From positions 1-64,000 of the forward strand of contig JAPLDU010000079.1 of NCBI GenBank assembly GCA_026391255.1: a DNA stretch of 64,000 nucleotides. The letters run 5' to 3'. The DNA is from Bacteroidia bacterium. Lineage in GTDB: Bacteria > Bacteroidota > Bacteroidia > Bacteroidales > JAPLDU01. Position numbers and translations under genes: made by a program. Below, piece by piece: positions 34,706 to 43,389 of this stretch (within the stretch, counting starts at the first letter, position 1; each line of letters starts with the position of its first letter). Below the pieces are notes generated by a model that saw nothing but the letters and a program-made list of their open reading frames with translations, was not told where the DNA came from and ran no database searches.

Positions 34706-35356
34706 CTATGAACCTGCATCCTGTTTACCTGAGAAAAACCGGCAGTATGCACTGATACCACATTCATGGCATTTTGGTTTTCTTGCAATGCACACATATC
34801 TGCCGTGCAGGATAAGCCAGTGATGGGCAATTGAAATCTTATCCTCAGGAATATGTTTTACTAATTGCCGCTCTGTTTCTAAAGTTGTTTTGGAATTAAC
34901 CGTAAGACCTAACCTTGCGGATACCCTGAAAACATGAGTATCTACGGCCATGACAGGCTTATTATATACAACGGCGGCAATCACATTGGCCGATTTTCTT
35001 CCTACTCCCGGAAGTTTCAGCAATTCATCAACATCAGACGGCACAAGACCACCGTAGCGTTCTGTAAGCATTCCTGCCATTCCAATCAGGTGCTTGGCCT
35101 TGTTATTCGGATATGAACAGGTTTTAATTAATTCAAAAACATCACTGGTATTCGCACGTGCAAGGCTTACTGTATCAGGAAAACATCTGAAAAAATCAGG
35201 AGTTATCAGGTTCACATGCTTATCAGTACACTGAGCAGAAAGAATTACGGCTACTATCAGCTGGTACGGATCTTTATATCTTAATTCTGTCTCTGCAACC
35301 GGCATATGAGATTCAAAATATGCCAGTATTTTCCGGTATCTTTCTGTTAATGTCAA
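34706..35356 (-). CDS. nth: Endonuclease III
   Basis: A 216-residue DNA glycosylase/AP lyase for oxidised pyrimidines. Visible: helix-hairpin-helix LPGVGRKSANVI near residue 112 with catalytic Lys, the catalytic Asp in VDTHVFRVSARLGL, and the C-terminal [4Fe-4S] loop with four cysteines in C-x6-C-x2-C-x5-C (CIARKPKCHECGISAYC). Length and order are standard. It is transcribed on the minus strand, 20 nt after the secreted-protein gene, so they may share a transcript. Confidence 0.95.
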   Translation of the reverse strand: MTLTERYRKILAYFESHMPVAETELRYKDPYQLIVAVILSAQCTDKHVNLITPDFFRCFPDTVSLARANTSDVFELIKTCSYPNNKAKHLIGMAGMLTERYGGLVPSDVDELLKLPGVGRKSANVIAAVVYNKPVMAVDTHVFRVSARLGLTVNSKTTLETERQLVKHIPEDKISIAHHWLILHGRYVCIARKPKCHECGISAYCRFFSGKQDAGS

Positions 35357-35376
35357 TTTGAAAAGTATATTTCAGG

Positions 35377-36000
35377 CTATTTTTTCAGTTTATAATTGAT
35401 ACATAACTTTAATTCCGGGCCGGAGATATATACATACTGAGATCCATTATTGGTAACATTAATGCTGAGGGGGTTATTAAAGCGGAACCCCAAACCAAAA
35501 TCAAACGCCCAGTGATTTCCCAGATTTTTTTCCAGCATAACAGAAGGATTGAATTCATATGTCTGAAAATAAGTATTGTCTTCAAATAACAGGTATCCGA
35601 ATCCGGCAAATATGTTTATCACCGGATGAATGTTATTTTCAGGTTTATATATCCAGGCCATATCAAATCCTGCTTCAATCAGGTTGACACTGTTGTCACC
35701 AAAACTTATTAAAGTCAATGGGATTGAAGATGATTTGATATGCAAACCAAATTCATATTGCTGATCAATTATCATTCCTATGCCAACATCTGGTAAAACA
35801 GTATATGAATCATCGACGGTAGTTAAGGCTGTTCCAATATGCAGATAGTAATTTGAAACGGATGATGTATTTACAGTCAGCGGATGATTTTCATAAGTTT
35901 TAACTTGTGATTCAGATCTGTATGCAAGAAGAATCAACACGATCAATATGCCGTGTTTTACACATGAATACATAATATTATTTTTACTAAAGTGATACAT
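35377..36000 (-). CDS. Predicted outer-membrane or secreted beta-rich protein
   Basis: A 207-residue protein with a signal peptide (the hydrophobic stretch HGILIVLILLAYRSESQ). ATG 36000 is the first start; ATG 35973 (MYSCVKHG) would give a more usual N-terminus. The mature part alternates polar and hydrophobic residues and ends with aromatic-rich strands (WAFDFGLGFRFNNPLSI, ELKLCINYKL), as in small outer-membrane beta barrels. No family is named. It lies just before nth on the same strand. Confidence 0.65.
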   Translation of the reverse strand: MYHFSKNNIMYSCVKHGILIVLILLAYRSESQVKTYENHPLTVNTSSVSNYYLHIGTALTTVDDSYTVLPDVGIGMIIDQQYEFGLHIKSSSIPLTLISFGDNSVNLIEAGFDMAWIYKPENNIHPVINIFAGFGYLLFEDNTYFQTYEFNPSVMLEKNLGNHWAFDFGLGFRFNNPLSINVTNNGSQYVYISGPELKLCINYKLKK

Positions 36001-36161
36001 CAGAACACTTAGCTGACTTAACCGGAGCGTCGTTTTTGAGAAAAATGCGGAAGAATAATAATGAATTCTGTCAATTTTTGTTTTTTTTCTCTGGCTTGTC
36101 AGTCTAAAGTCAATTTACCTGAAAAAGTACGGTTTTATTCAAGCCTGTTTTTATCAAAAAA

Positions 36162-36725
36162 TCAGACCGTCATTATGTCTTTTTCTTTGAGTACCATGAC
36201 TTCGTCAATTTTCTTCACATAATGGTCGGTCATCTTCTGCACTTGATTTTCAGCCTCTTTGATGTCGTCTTCAGAAATTCCTTCTTTTTTTAATTTTTTC
36301 AGATCTTCGTTGATATCACGGCGAATATTCCTGATGGCCACTTTAGCCATCTCTCCTTCTCCGTTCACCTGTTTGACAAGCGTTTTTCTTCTTTCTTCCG
36401 TAAGAGGAGGGATATTGAGCCTTATTATCTGCCCGTCGTTTTGTGGGTTGATGCCGAGATTGGCTTTCTGAATTTCACGTTCTATTGAATCAATGGCAGT
36501 TTTATCCCATGGTTGAATGATAATACTGCGTGCATCTGGTATACTGATGTTTGCCATCTGGTTGAGTGCTGTTTTTGTTCCATAATAGTCAATATATATT
36601 CCACTCAAAATGTGTGCATTGGCTTTTCCGGCACGAATACTGCCAAGTTCAGTCATAAAATGATTAATTGCACCATTCATCTTTTCCTGGGATTCCGCCA
36701 AATACATTTTTACAATATCATCCAT
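36162..36725 (-). CDS. frr: Ribosome recycling factor
   Basis: A 187-residue RRF that splits post-termination ribosomes with EF-G. Diagnostic regions: GSIRAGKANAHILSGIYIDYYG, the IIQPWDKTAIDSIEREIQKANLGINPQNDG block, and RLNIPPLTEERRK. The length is standard (185). It follows pyrH on the same strand by 31 nt, the usual pyrH-frr order of bacterial translation operons; rpsB and tsf are not here. Confidence 0.96.
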   Translation of the reverse strand: MDDIVKMYLAESQEKMNGAINHFMTELGSIRAGKANAHILSGIYIDYYGTKTALNQMANISIPDARSIIIQPWDKTAIDSIEREIQKANLGINPQNDGQIIRLNIPPLTEERRKTLVKQVNGEGEMAKVAIRNIRRDINEDLKKLKKEGISEDDIKEAENQVQKMTDHYVKKIDEVMVLKEKDIMTV

Positions 36726-36756
36726 ATTATCAATATTTTAATAGAGAATTCAATCA

Positions 36757-37467
36757 TTAAAAATTTCTTACCAAAGTACCAATTTTTTCACCTGACACAA
36801 TTGCTTTCAGGTTATTTTTTCTGTTCATGTCAAAAACAAGAACAGGCATATTATTATCACGGCAGAGAGTAAAAGCGGTCATATCCATGATTTTCAGTTT
36901 TTTTTCGTAAGCTTCATTAAAGCTAATCTCATCGTATCTGATTGCATCAGAAAATTCTTCCGGATCAGCGGAATATATACCATCTACTCTTGTCCCTTTT
37001 AGCAGAATATCAGCTTTAATTTCAACAGATCTTAGGGCGGCGGCTGTATCAGTAGTAAAATAAGGATTTCCCGTACCACAGGTATAAATTCCTATTGTTT
37101 TTTCCGATAATGAGGCTATTGCTTTTTCAATGGTAAATATTTCTCCGATGTGTTCAATCTTAAACGCTGTAAAAATTTTTGATCTGACTGATATATTATT
37201 AAAGCCGGAATGAAAAGCCAATCCATTAATTACAGTGGAAAGCATGCCCATGTAATCTCCGGTAGCCCTGTCAAATCCCTTATCAGTTCCCTGTACTCCC
37301 CTGAATATATTACCACCTCCAATCACAATACCCACCTCAATTCCCATCATTAAAATCTCTGCTATCTGCTGACAATATTCATTGAGTCGCTTCTCATCAA
37401 TACCATAATTTTCTGATCCTGATAATGATTCACCACTCAATTTTAATAATATTCTATTATATTCCAT
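36757..37467 (-). CDS. pyrH: UMP kinase
   Basis: A 236-residue hexameric amino-acid-kinase-fold enzyme making UDP from UMP. It shows RILLKLSGESLSG at the N-terminus, GIVIGGGNIFRG, DRATGDYMGMLSTVING, TGNPYFTTDTAAALRS and the C-terminal CRDNNMPVLVFDM. Length and motifs are standard. It is first in a pyrH-frr unit. No clear promoter is visible, but a structured region lies just upstream (37557-37639). Confidence 0.97.
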   Translation of the reverse strand: MEYNRILLKLSGESLSGSENYGIDEKRLNEYCQQIAEILMMGIEVGIVIGGGNIFRGVQGTDKGFDRATGDYMGMLSTVINGLAFHSGFNNISVRSKIFTAFKIEHIGEIFTIEKAIASLSEKTIGIYTCGTGNPYFTTDTAAALRSVEIKADILLKGTRVDGIYSADPEEFSDAIRYDEISFNEAYEKKLKIMDMTAFTLCRDNNMPVLVFDMNRKNNLKAIVSGEKIGTLVRNF

Positions 37468-37999
37468 TGATTAAATATGTGTTATCAATTATATTTATTT
37501 ATAAGCAGATAAAAATATTTGCAAATTTTAAAATTTTTAATGCCAAATTTGCTGATGTTAATAAGTTTTCCATGGATATTATTCACCTGATCCATGTGAA
37601 TAACTATATGATAAAATCTGATTACTCGGGATTATTAACTTATTGAATTTAAATGAAACAGATTGTATACTCATTTCCATTGAAATTTCCAAGTAAAACT
37701 TATCAGTAATAATTGCAAAGTAATACACCTGTTCCAAACAATAAATTTCCCAATTTTAAAAATTTCTAATAAATCATAACTATATTAACACAGTGTTAAT
37801 TTCCTTACCAACCCTTTAAATTTCAAACTAATCCTGCAATCAAACATGTTAAAAACCGTTTAACTATATTTTAACAGTAACAAATGCAAGTATAATCTTT
37901 AAAATTTATTAACTCAATTCACAGGATATATACATTAGCATTTGTTTTATATAAAATTTAATAAATAATAATAATAATATCCTTTTGAAAAAGGTAGAT
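37468..37999. other. Divergent intergenic region between pyrH and nadA
   Basis: No gene. Very AT-rich. A nested inverted repeat is at 37557-37639: outer GTTAATAA/TTATTAAC, inner TTATTCAC/GTGAATAA (37579-37586 and 37596-37603). Nothing else recognised. Confidence 0.5.
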
Positions 38000-38959
38000 A
38001 TGGAAATAAAAACGGATAAATTTACTGATTATGCTCAAAAGATCAGGGAACTGAAGTCAGAAAAAAATGCGGTAATCCTTGGGCATTACTACCAGATACC
38101 TGAAATACAGGATGTCTCTGATTTTGTTGGAGACAGTCTTGCTTTAGCGCAAAAGGCTGCTACTACCCCGGCAGACATTATTGTTTTTGCAGGTGTTCAT
38201 TTTATGGCCGAGACGGCAAAAATACTTAATCCGCATAAAAAAGTACTGCTTCCTGATATGAATGCCGGCTGCTCCCTGGCGGATTCTATACCCGCTGATA
38301 AATTTGAGGAGTTCAAAAAAAATTATCCTGGTTATACAGTGGTTTCTTATGTTAATACTTCTGCTGCAATCAAGGCTTTAAGCGATATTGTATGCACTTC
38401 TTCGAATGCAAAACAAATAGTTGAAAGTCTGCCTGCTGATGAAAAAATAATATTTGCGCCTGATAAAAACCTGGGAAATTACATAAACAGTATTACAGGA
38501 AGGAATATGATATTATGGAACGGAGCCTGCCATGTTCATGAAAAATTTTCCCTGGAAAAAATACTTGATCTGAAAAAACAATATCCTGATTCAAAAATTA
38601 TTTCACATCCCGAATGTGAAAGGCCGGTGTTACTGGTATCTGATTTTATCGGATCAACTTCTTCATTATTGAATTATGTGGTAAAATCTGAATTTCAAAT
38701 ATTTATTGTTGCAACTGAATCCGGTATTATTCACCAGATGCAAAAAGCCTGTCCTCATAAGAAATTTATTCCTGCCCCGCCTAATGATTCTACCTGTGCC
38801 TGTAATGATTGTCAGTTTATGAAAATGAATACCCTGGAAAAACTTTATCTTTGCCTCAGGAATGAATATCCTGAAATAATAATTGAAGAAAAAATAAGAA
38901 TAAGGGCCGAATTACCAATACGCAGAATGCTGGAAATTTCCCAACGACTTGAAATTTAA
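38000..38959 (+). CDS. nadA: Quinolinate synthase A
   Basis: A 319-residue [4Fe-4S] enzyme joining iminoaspartate and DHAP to make quinolinate for NAD. ATG 38000 follows AAAAAGG; the upstream TTG 37985 is less likely. Motifs: [30 protein letters not shown], the MNAGCSLAD cysteine, [10 protein letters not shown] and the C-terminal [18 protein letters not shown]. Cluster cysteines are in the MNAGC, CHVH and CACNDC regions. nadB and nadC are not adjacent. The next gene begins two bases after the stop. Confidence 0.95.
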   Translation: MEIKTDKFTDYAQKIRELKSEKNAVILGHYYQIPEIQDVSDFVGDSLALAQKAATTPADIIVFAGVHFMAETAKILNPHKKVLLPDMNAGCSLADSIPADKFEEFKKNYPGYTVVSYVNTSAAIKALSDIVCTSSNAKQIVESLPADEKIIFAPDKNLGNYINSITGRNMILWNGACHVHEKFSLEKILDLKKQYPDSKIISHPECERPVLLVSDFIGSTSSLLNYVVKSEFQIFIVATESGIIHQMQKACPHKKFIPAPPNDSTCACNDCQFMKMNTLEKLYLCLRNEYPEIIIEEKIRIRAELPIRRMLEISQRLEI

Positions 38960-38960
38960 A

Positions 38961-40526
38961 ATGAATAAAATAAAAAGTTTAGTAATAATTTCGATTTTAT
39001 CTGCAAATCTGTGTTATTCGCAGCAATCTGATACTACCAGAAACGGGTATACGAAATTTTATTACTTTCCGGGCCGGTTATCAAGCGAAGGGTTCATGAA
39101 AAAAGGAAAGCCTGATGGTTATTGGAAAAGTTATTATGAAAACGGACAACTGAAATCAGAAGGAAACCGTAAAAATTATCTCCTCGACAGTATTTGGATA
39201 TTTTATAATGATAAAGGAGATACAACAGAAAAAATCAATTATCTGTATGGTGTAAAAAATGGATATTCATATGGTTACGAATGTAAACAAAAAGCCGGTA
39301 TCAGGCGATGTAATGTAATATATAAAGAATTATATGTCAATGATTTAAGACAAAGTCATTCTTATTATTATTATGACAATGGTAAACTACATATGGAGGT
39401 TATGTTCAGGGACAATAAAAAACATGGAAGTGCATGGGAATATGATGAGAATGGAATGTTGATTACCTTACTGGAATACAGAAATGATTACGTTGTTTCC
39501 ATGGAAAAGATCAACAGGAAGGATGAACGGGGCTTCAAACAGGGTAGCTGGAAAGATTTTTATCCTAACGGAAAGATCAAAATAGAGGCAAATTATTTGA
39601 ATGATAATCTTCATGGGCAATATAAAGCGTATGATGAAAAAGGAAAGATCATAAAAAATGCCCGTTATGAGAATGGTGTTTTGGCAGAAGACAATGTGCA
39701 CGATATTGATAAAGCCGTTGTAAAGAAAAAGTATTATCCGTCAGGTAAAACAAAAACATCAGGTAGTTACCGCGACACTATACCGGTAGGTATTCACAGG
39801 GAATATGATGAAAATGGGAAAGTAACAACTGCAAAGGTTTATGATGATTTTGGAATATTAACGGGAAATGGAATTGTTGACAACCAGGGAAATTATATTG
39901 GTCAGTGGCGGGAGTATTATCCGGAAGGGGAAATAAAAGCAGAAGGATCATTTACAAACAGTAAAAAGACGGGTGAATGGGTATATTATTTTAAGAGCGG
40001 AAAAACAGAACAAAAAGGCAGATACGAAAAAGGTAAACTTGAAGGAACCTGGCGCTGGTATTATGAAAATGATAGCCTGAAACGGGTGGAGGAGTTTTAT
40101 AATGGAAAAGAAGAAGGTCCCTTTGTTGAATACGATGAAAGTGGAAAAATAATTGCAAAAGGTAATTACCTGGATGGAGAAAAAGACGGGCCCTGGTATT
40201 ATAACCTGGGTGATCATATTCAGAAAGGCGAATATAAGGACGGACTGAAAGAAGGTATCTGGAAGTTTTATTTTCCTGACGGAAAACTTAAATTTGAAGG
40301 AAACTTCATACAGGGTAATGAAGATGGCAAACACCACTGGTACTATGATAATGGCATTATTCAGGAAGATCAGTTTTGGGTAATGGGAAGCAGAGAAAAG
40401 ACATGGAAATCCAATGACGAATTTGGGAACCTGATTATTGCCATCACTTATAAAAACAATAAAGAAATAAAAATCAATGGTTTGCCTTTAGAAAATGAAG
40501 AGAAGGAAGTTAAAAAGAAAGATTGA
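38961..40526 (+). CDS. Exported MORN-repeat (YwqK-like) protein
   Basis: A 521-residue protein. ATG 38961 is the start; it lies one base after the nadA stop. The signal peptide is MNKIKSLVIISILSANLCYSQ. The body is about fifteen MORN-type repeats of ~23 residues (GYWKSYYENGQLKSEGN, GQWREYYPEGEIKAEGSF), which are common in exported Bacteroidota proteins called YwqK-family. No toxin gene is adjacent despite the family name. A surface or periplasmic scaffold function is possible. It is likely co-transcribed with nadA, and the receiver gene follows 15 nt later. Confidence 0.88.
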   Translation: MNKIKSLVIISILSANLCYSQQSDTTRNGYTKFYYFPGRLSSEGFMKKGKPDGYWKSYYENGQLKSEGNRKNYLLDSIWIFYNDKGDTTEKINYLYGVKNGYSYGYECKQKAGIRRCNVIYKELYVNDLRQSHSYYYYDNGKLHMEVMFRDNKKHGSAWEYDENGMLITLLEYRNDYVVSMEKINRKDERGFKQGSWKDFYPNGKIKIEANYLNDNLHGQYKAYDEKGKIIKNARYENGVLAEDNVHDIDKAVVKKKYYPSGKTKTSGSYRDTIPVGIHREYDENGKVTTAKVYDDFGILTGNGIVDNQGNYIGQWREYYPEGEIKAEGSFTNSKKTGEWVYYFKSGKTEQKGRYEKGKLEGTWRWYYENDSLKRVEEFYNGKEEGPFVEYDESGKIIAKGNYLDGEKDGPWYYNLGDHIQKGEYKDGLKEGIWKFYFPDGKLKFEGNFIQGNEDGKHHWYYDNGIIQEDQFWVMGSREKTWKSNDEFGNLIIAITYKNNKEIKINGLPLENEEKEVKKKD

Positions 40527-40541
40527 TCAATCTATCAGAAA

Positions 40542-40919
40542 ATGATTAGGAAAAAACGAATACTTTATTTTGAAGATAATTTACTCAATCAGATGGTTGT
40601 TATTAAGAAACTGAGAAATTCGGGTTTCGATATTGATATTGCCGGTAATAGTCCTGATGGCATTGATATGTTCGTTGATAATGACTATGATCTTATCCTG
40701 ATGGACATCATGATGCCGGAAGTGGATGGATTTGAGGTAACCCGTCTGATCAGGGCTCTTGATAAGGGAAAGGATTTGCCAATTATTGTCATAACTGCCG
40801 ATGCATATGAAATTAATGATGAGATTTGTAAAAAAAATGACATAAATGCTTTTCTGGTTAAACCAATAGATTATAACGCATTATCAGACTTAATCAATAA
40901 ATTAATGATCCCTGACTAA
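40542..40919 (+). CDS. Single-domain response regulator (CheY-like receiver)
   Basis: A 125-residue stand-alone receiver. Acidic pocket FEDN at residues ~9-12, phosphoacceptor Asp in LILMDIMMP (about 54), switch Thr in VITADAYE (~81) and Lys in LVKPIDY (~104) are all present, so it should be phosphorylated. There is no output domain and no kinase gene nearby. The stop TAA is followed by ATG with no gap (TAAATG), so ruvB translation is probably coupled to it. Confidence 0.9.
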   Translation: MIRKKRILYFEDNLLNQMVVIKKLRNSGFDIDIAGNSPDGIDMFVDNDYDLILMDIMMPEVDGFEVTRLIRALDKGKDLPIIVITADAYEINDEICKKNDINAFLVKPIDYNALSDLINKLMIPD

Positions 40920-41942
40920 ATGGATGTTGAATTTGACATTAGAAAAGAAAAACTAACGGATATTGACCAGGAAATCGAGAAAAAGCTCCGGCCGCTTGAG
41001 TTTTGTGATTTCAGCGGGCAGCAGAAGATTGTTGATAACCTGAAAATCTTTGTACAGGCAGCCAGGATGCGTTCGGAGTCACTGGATCATGTTTTGTTGC
41101 ATGGACCGCCCGGTTTGGGAAAGACCACACTGGCACACATCATTGCCAATGAGCTTGGTGTTAATCTGAAACTAACTTCCGGGCCGGTTCTGGAAAAAGC
41201 CGGCGACCTGGCCGGATTGCTTACCAACCTCGATAAATATGATGTTTTATTTATTGACGAGATCCATCGTCTGAGCCCTGTAGTTGAGGAATACCTTTAT
41301 TCCGCCATGGAAGATTTCCGTATTGATATTATGATTGATAAAGGCCCCGGTGCACGTTCAATACAACTTCAGCTGAATCCATTCACGCTGATTGGCGCTA
41401 CCACGAGATCAGGATTACTCACCAGTCCCCTCAGGGCTCGTTTTGGAATTAAAGCACACCTGGAATATTATGATTCCCCGGTACTGACTGAAATTGTGAA
41501 ACGTTCGGCAAAGATACTGAATATCAGTATCAGCGAAGAAGCTGCGATTGAAATAGCCGGACGGAGCAGGGGAACTCCGCGTATTGCCAATGCTTTGCTC
41601 AGGCGTGTCAGGGATTTTGCCCAGGTAAAAGGTGATGGTTCCATTGAAATATCAATCACCAAACATGCCCTCGAGTCGCTGAATATTGACAAATATGGCC
41701 TTGATGAAATGGATAACAGGATACTCCTTGTCATAATTGATAAATTTAACGGTGGTCCTGTTGGAATATCTACCATTGCAACAGCAGTAAGCGAAGAACC
41801 TGGTACCATTGAAGAGGTGTACGAACCCTTTCTCATCCAGGAAGGATTTATCAAAAGAACCCCGCGTGGACGGGAAGTTACTGAACTCGCTTACAGGCAT
41901 CTTGGAAAAAACAGACCTGCCGGGCATCCTACTCTTTTCTGA
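40920..41942 (+). CDS. ruvB: Holliday junction branch-migration helicase RuvB
   Basis: A 340-residue AAA+ motor. N-terminal signature [12 protein letters not shown], Walker [10 protein letters not shown], Walker [10 protein letters not shown], sensor [10 protein letters not shown] and arginine finger region LRARFGI are all present, with the C-terminal winged helix ([23 protein letters not shown]). It pumps Holliday junctions with RuvA during recombination. Start directly follows the receiver stop. The 3' end overlaps the convergent VanZ-like gene by 14 nt. Confidence 0.97.
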   Translation: MDVEFDIRKEKLTDIDQEIEKKLRPLEFCDFSGQQKIVDNLKIFVQAARMRSESLDHVLLHGPPGLGKTTLAHIIANELGVNLKLTSGPVLEKAGDLAGLLTNLDKYDVLFIDEIHRLSPVVEEYLYSAMEDFRIDIMIDKGPGARSIQLQLNPFTLIGATTRSGLLTSPLRARFGIKAHLEYYDSPVLTEIVKRSAKILNISISEEAAIEIAGRSRGTPRIANALLRRVRDFAQVKGDGSIEISITKHALESLNIDKYGLDEMDNRILLVIIDKFNGGPVGISTIATAVSEEPGTIEEVYEPFLIQEGFIKRTPRGREVTELAYRHLGKNRPAGHPTLF

Positions 41943-42369
41943 GTTTGTTACCCGAATATTTTGTAAAAACTTTTTCTATTATGGTATTCAGAGAATTACC
42001 GAAAATGCTGAAAAAAATCACCCCTGTTATTATCCCTGTACTATTTGCTATTACATCTCTAATATTGCCCGAACGGTGAATTACAGTAATGATTTTCTGA
42101 AGTATTTCAACAAGTATTCCAAAGAACAGGGTTACTAAAACAGTAATAAGTATATCATGTTTAATTTTTTGTGATCGGGATGATATTCTTTTATTTTCCA
42201 GCAATATTACAACAGATAGTACAAAATAGGCTATGAAATGTTCCAGTTTATCAGCTGCTATAAATAAAATCGTCGTGGTTTTTTCACTATTCCGATTATA
42301 GGGCAAAATACTTAATATTAAAATAAACAGGATGATAAATAGAGAAAATCTGAAATTTTTAAAAATCAT
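41929..42369 (-). CDS. VanZ-like membrane protein
   Basis: A 146-residue protein with four hydrophobic segments (~8-25, ~40-60, ~70-92, ~110-130). It has the VanZ-family motifs [10 protein letters not shown] (residues ~40-49), EILQK (~88-92) and [12 protein letters not shown] (~100-111). The family includes the teicoplanin-resistance protein VanZ and many housekeeping membrane proteins; resistance should not be assumed. It is convergent with ruvB. Confidence 0.8.
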   Translation of the reverse strand: MIFKNFRFSLFIILFILILSILPYNRNSEKTTTILFIAADKLEHFIAYFVLSVVILLENKRISSRSQKIKHDILITVLVTLFFGILVEILQKIITVIHRSGNIRDVIANSTGIITGVIFFSIFGNSLNTIIEKVFTKYSGNKLRKE

Positions 42370-42502
42370 TAATTAGTCTTTTAATTACTATCAACAACCA
42401 TATCAATTAAATAGTTTAACAACATCTTAATTTGATCAGTCAATATTGAACAAATTAAAGAAGGGATTTACAAAAACAAAAGTACAACATTATCACTAAT
42501 AT

Positions 42503-43090
42503 ATGAAATTAGTTTTTGTAACCAATAACCAACATAAATTGCATGAAATCAGGCAACTGATTGGTGAACAAATTGAATTGTGCAGCCTGACAGATATCGG
42601 ATTTACGGGTGAAATTCCTGAAACGCATGAAACAATAGAAGAAAATGCCAGGGAAAAGGCTATTTATATTTACAATCGTTATCATATGGATTGTTTTGCG
42701 GATGATACCGGGCTTGAAATTGAATCTCTCGATGGCCGGCCAGGTGTTTATTCATCGCGGTATGCAGGGGAAAATGTCAGCTATGAGGACAACATGAACA
42801 GAGTGCTCGAAGAAATGAAAACAATGACCAACCGCAGGTCAAGGTTCCGTACGGCGATTTCTTTGATTATCGGTGGGAAAGAGTATTTATTTCAAGGAGA
42901 GATCAAAGGAGAAATCCTGACGGAAAAAAGAGGATCCTCAGGTTTTGGTTATGATCCCGTTTTTAAACCTGACGGTTACAATAAAACATTTGCAGAATTA
43001 CCACTGGAAGAAAAAAACCGTATCAGTCACAGAGGACGGGCAATAGCTAAACTTGCCGATTTCCTGAAAAACCAGGCAGGTGGATTTTAG
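42503..43090 (+). CDS. rdgB: XTP/dITP diphosphatase (RdgB/HAM1)
   Basis: A 195-residue enzyme that removes non-canonical purine nucleotides. Visible: [12 protein letters not shown], the metal site in EENAREKA and [21 protein letters not shown], and the C-terminal [10 protein letters not shown] and [12 protein letters not shown]. Length and motifs are standard. R1 copy E follows 29 nt after the stop. Confidence 0.95.
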   Translation: MKLVFVTNNQHKLHEIRQLIGEQIELCSLTDIGFTGEIPETHETIEENAREKAIYIYNRYHMDCFADDTGLEIESLDGRPGVYSSRYAGENVSYEDNMNRVLEEMKTMTNRRSRFRTAISLIIGGKEYLFQGEIKGEILTEKRGSSGFGYDPVFKPDGYNKTFAELPLEEKNRISHRGRAIAKLADFLKNQAGGF

Positions 43091-43119
43091 TCTTTATGAT
43101 TGAAAAATAACAGATATCA

Positions 43120-43290
43120 AAACAATAAATCACAAATCTCAAAATACAAATAACAAATAAATTTCAATCAAAAAAATGACAAAGTAGTTTGTTTCGATTT
43201 GAAATTTTGATATTGTTTATTATTTGTTTTTTGTGATTTGTTTTTTGGAATTTTTTGCAAAAACGCGTCAAGATTTTAGAAAAATAATAC
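43120..43290 (+). repeat. Dispersed palindromic repeat, family R1, copy E
   Basis: Same orientation as copies A and B. It contains ATCACAAATCTCAAAATAC, the TTTGTTTTTTGTGATTTG arm and the ACGCGTCAAGATTT end. It fills most of the gap before mutA. Confidence 0.85.
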
Positions 43291-43360
43291 TAAATACCTG
43301 ACAGTCTACAGTCTAAACAACCTGATTAATCATTTGATACTTTTCTTACTCCTAAATGTC

Positions 43361-43368
43361 TACCTTTG
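43361..43368 (+). promoter_or_regulatory. -7 promoter element for mutA
   Basis: TACCTTTG matches TAnnTTTG exactly, 21 nt before the mutA ATG. Confidence 0.55.
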
Positions 43369-43389
43369 TTGCACTAAAACACCAGTTTC

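Noticed and set aside
37425-37646. 73-codon plus-strand ORF over the pyrH start
   Set aside because: AT-rich chance ORF overlapping pyrH and its upstream dyad; no homology features.
41929-42369. Teicoplanin resistance gene vanZ
   Set aside because: Only general VanZ-family motifs are present and there is no van cluster; a resistance role is not supported.
43091-43389. Cobalamin riboswitch before mutA-mutB
   Set aside because: The gap is filled by R1 copy E; no B12-box (GCCACTG-like) sequence is visible.
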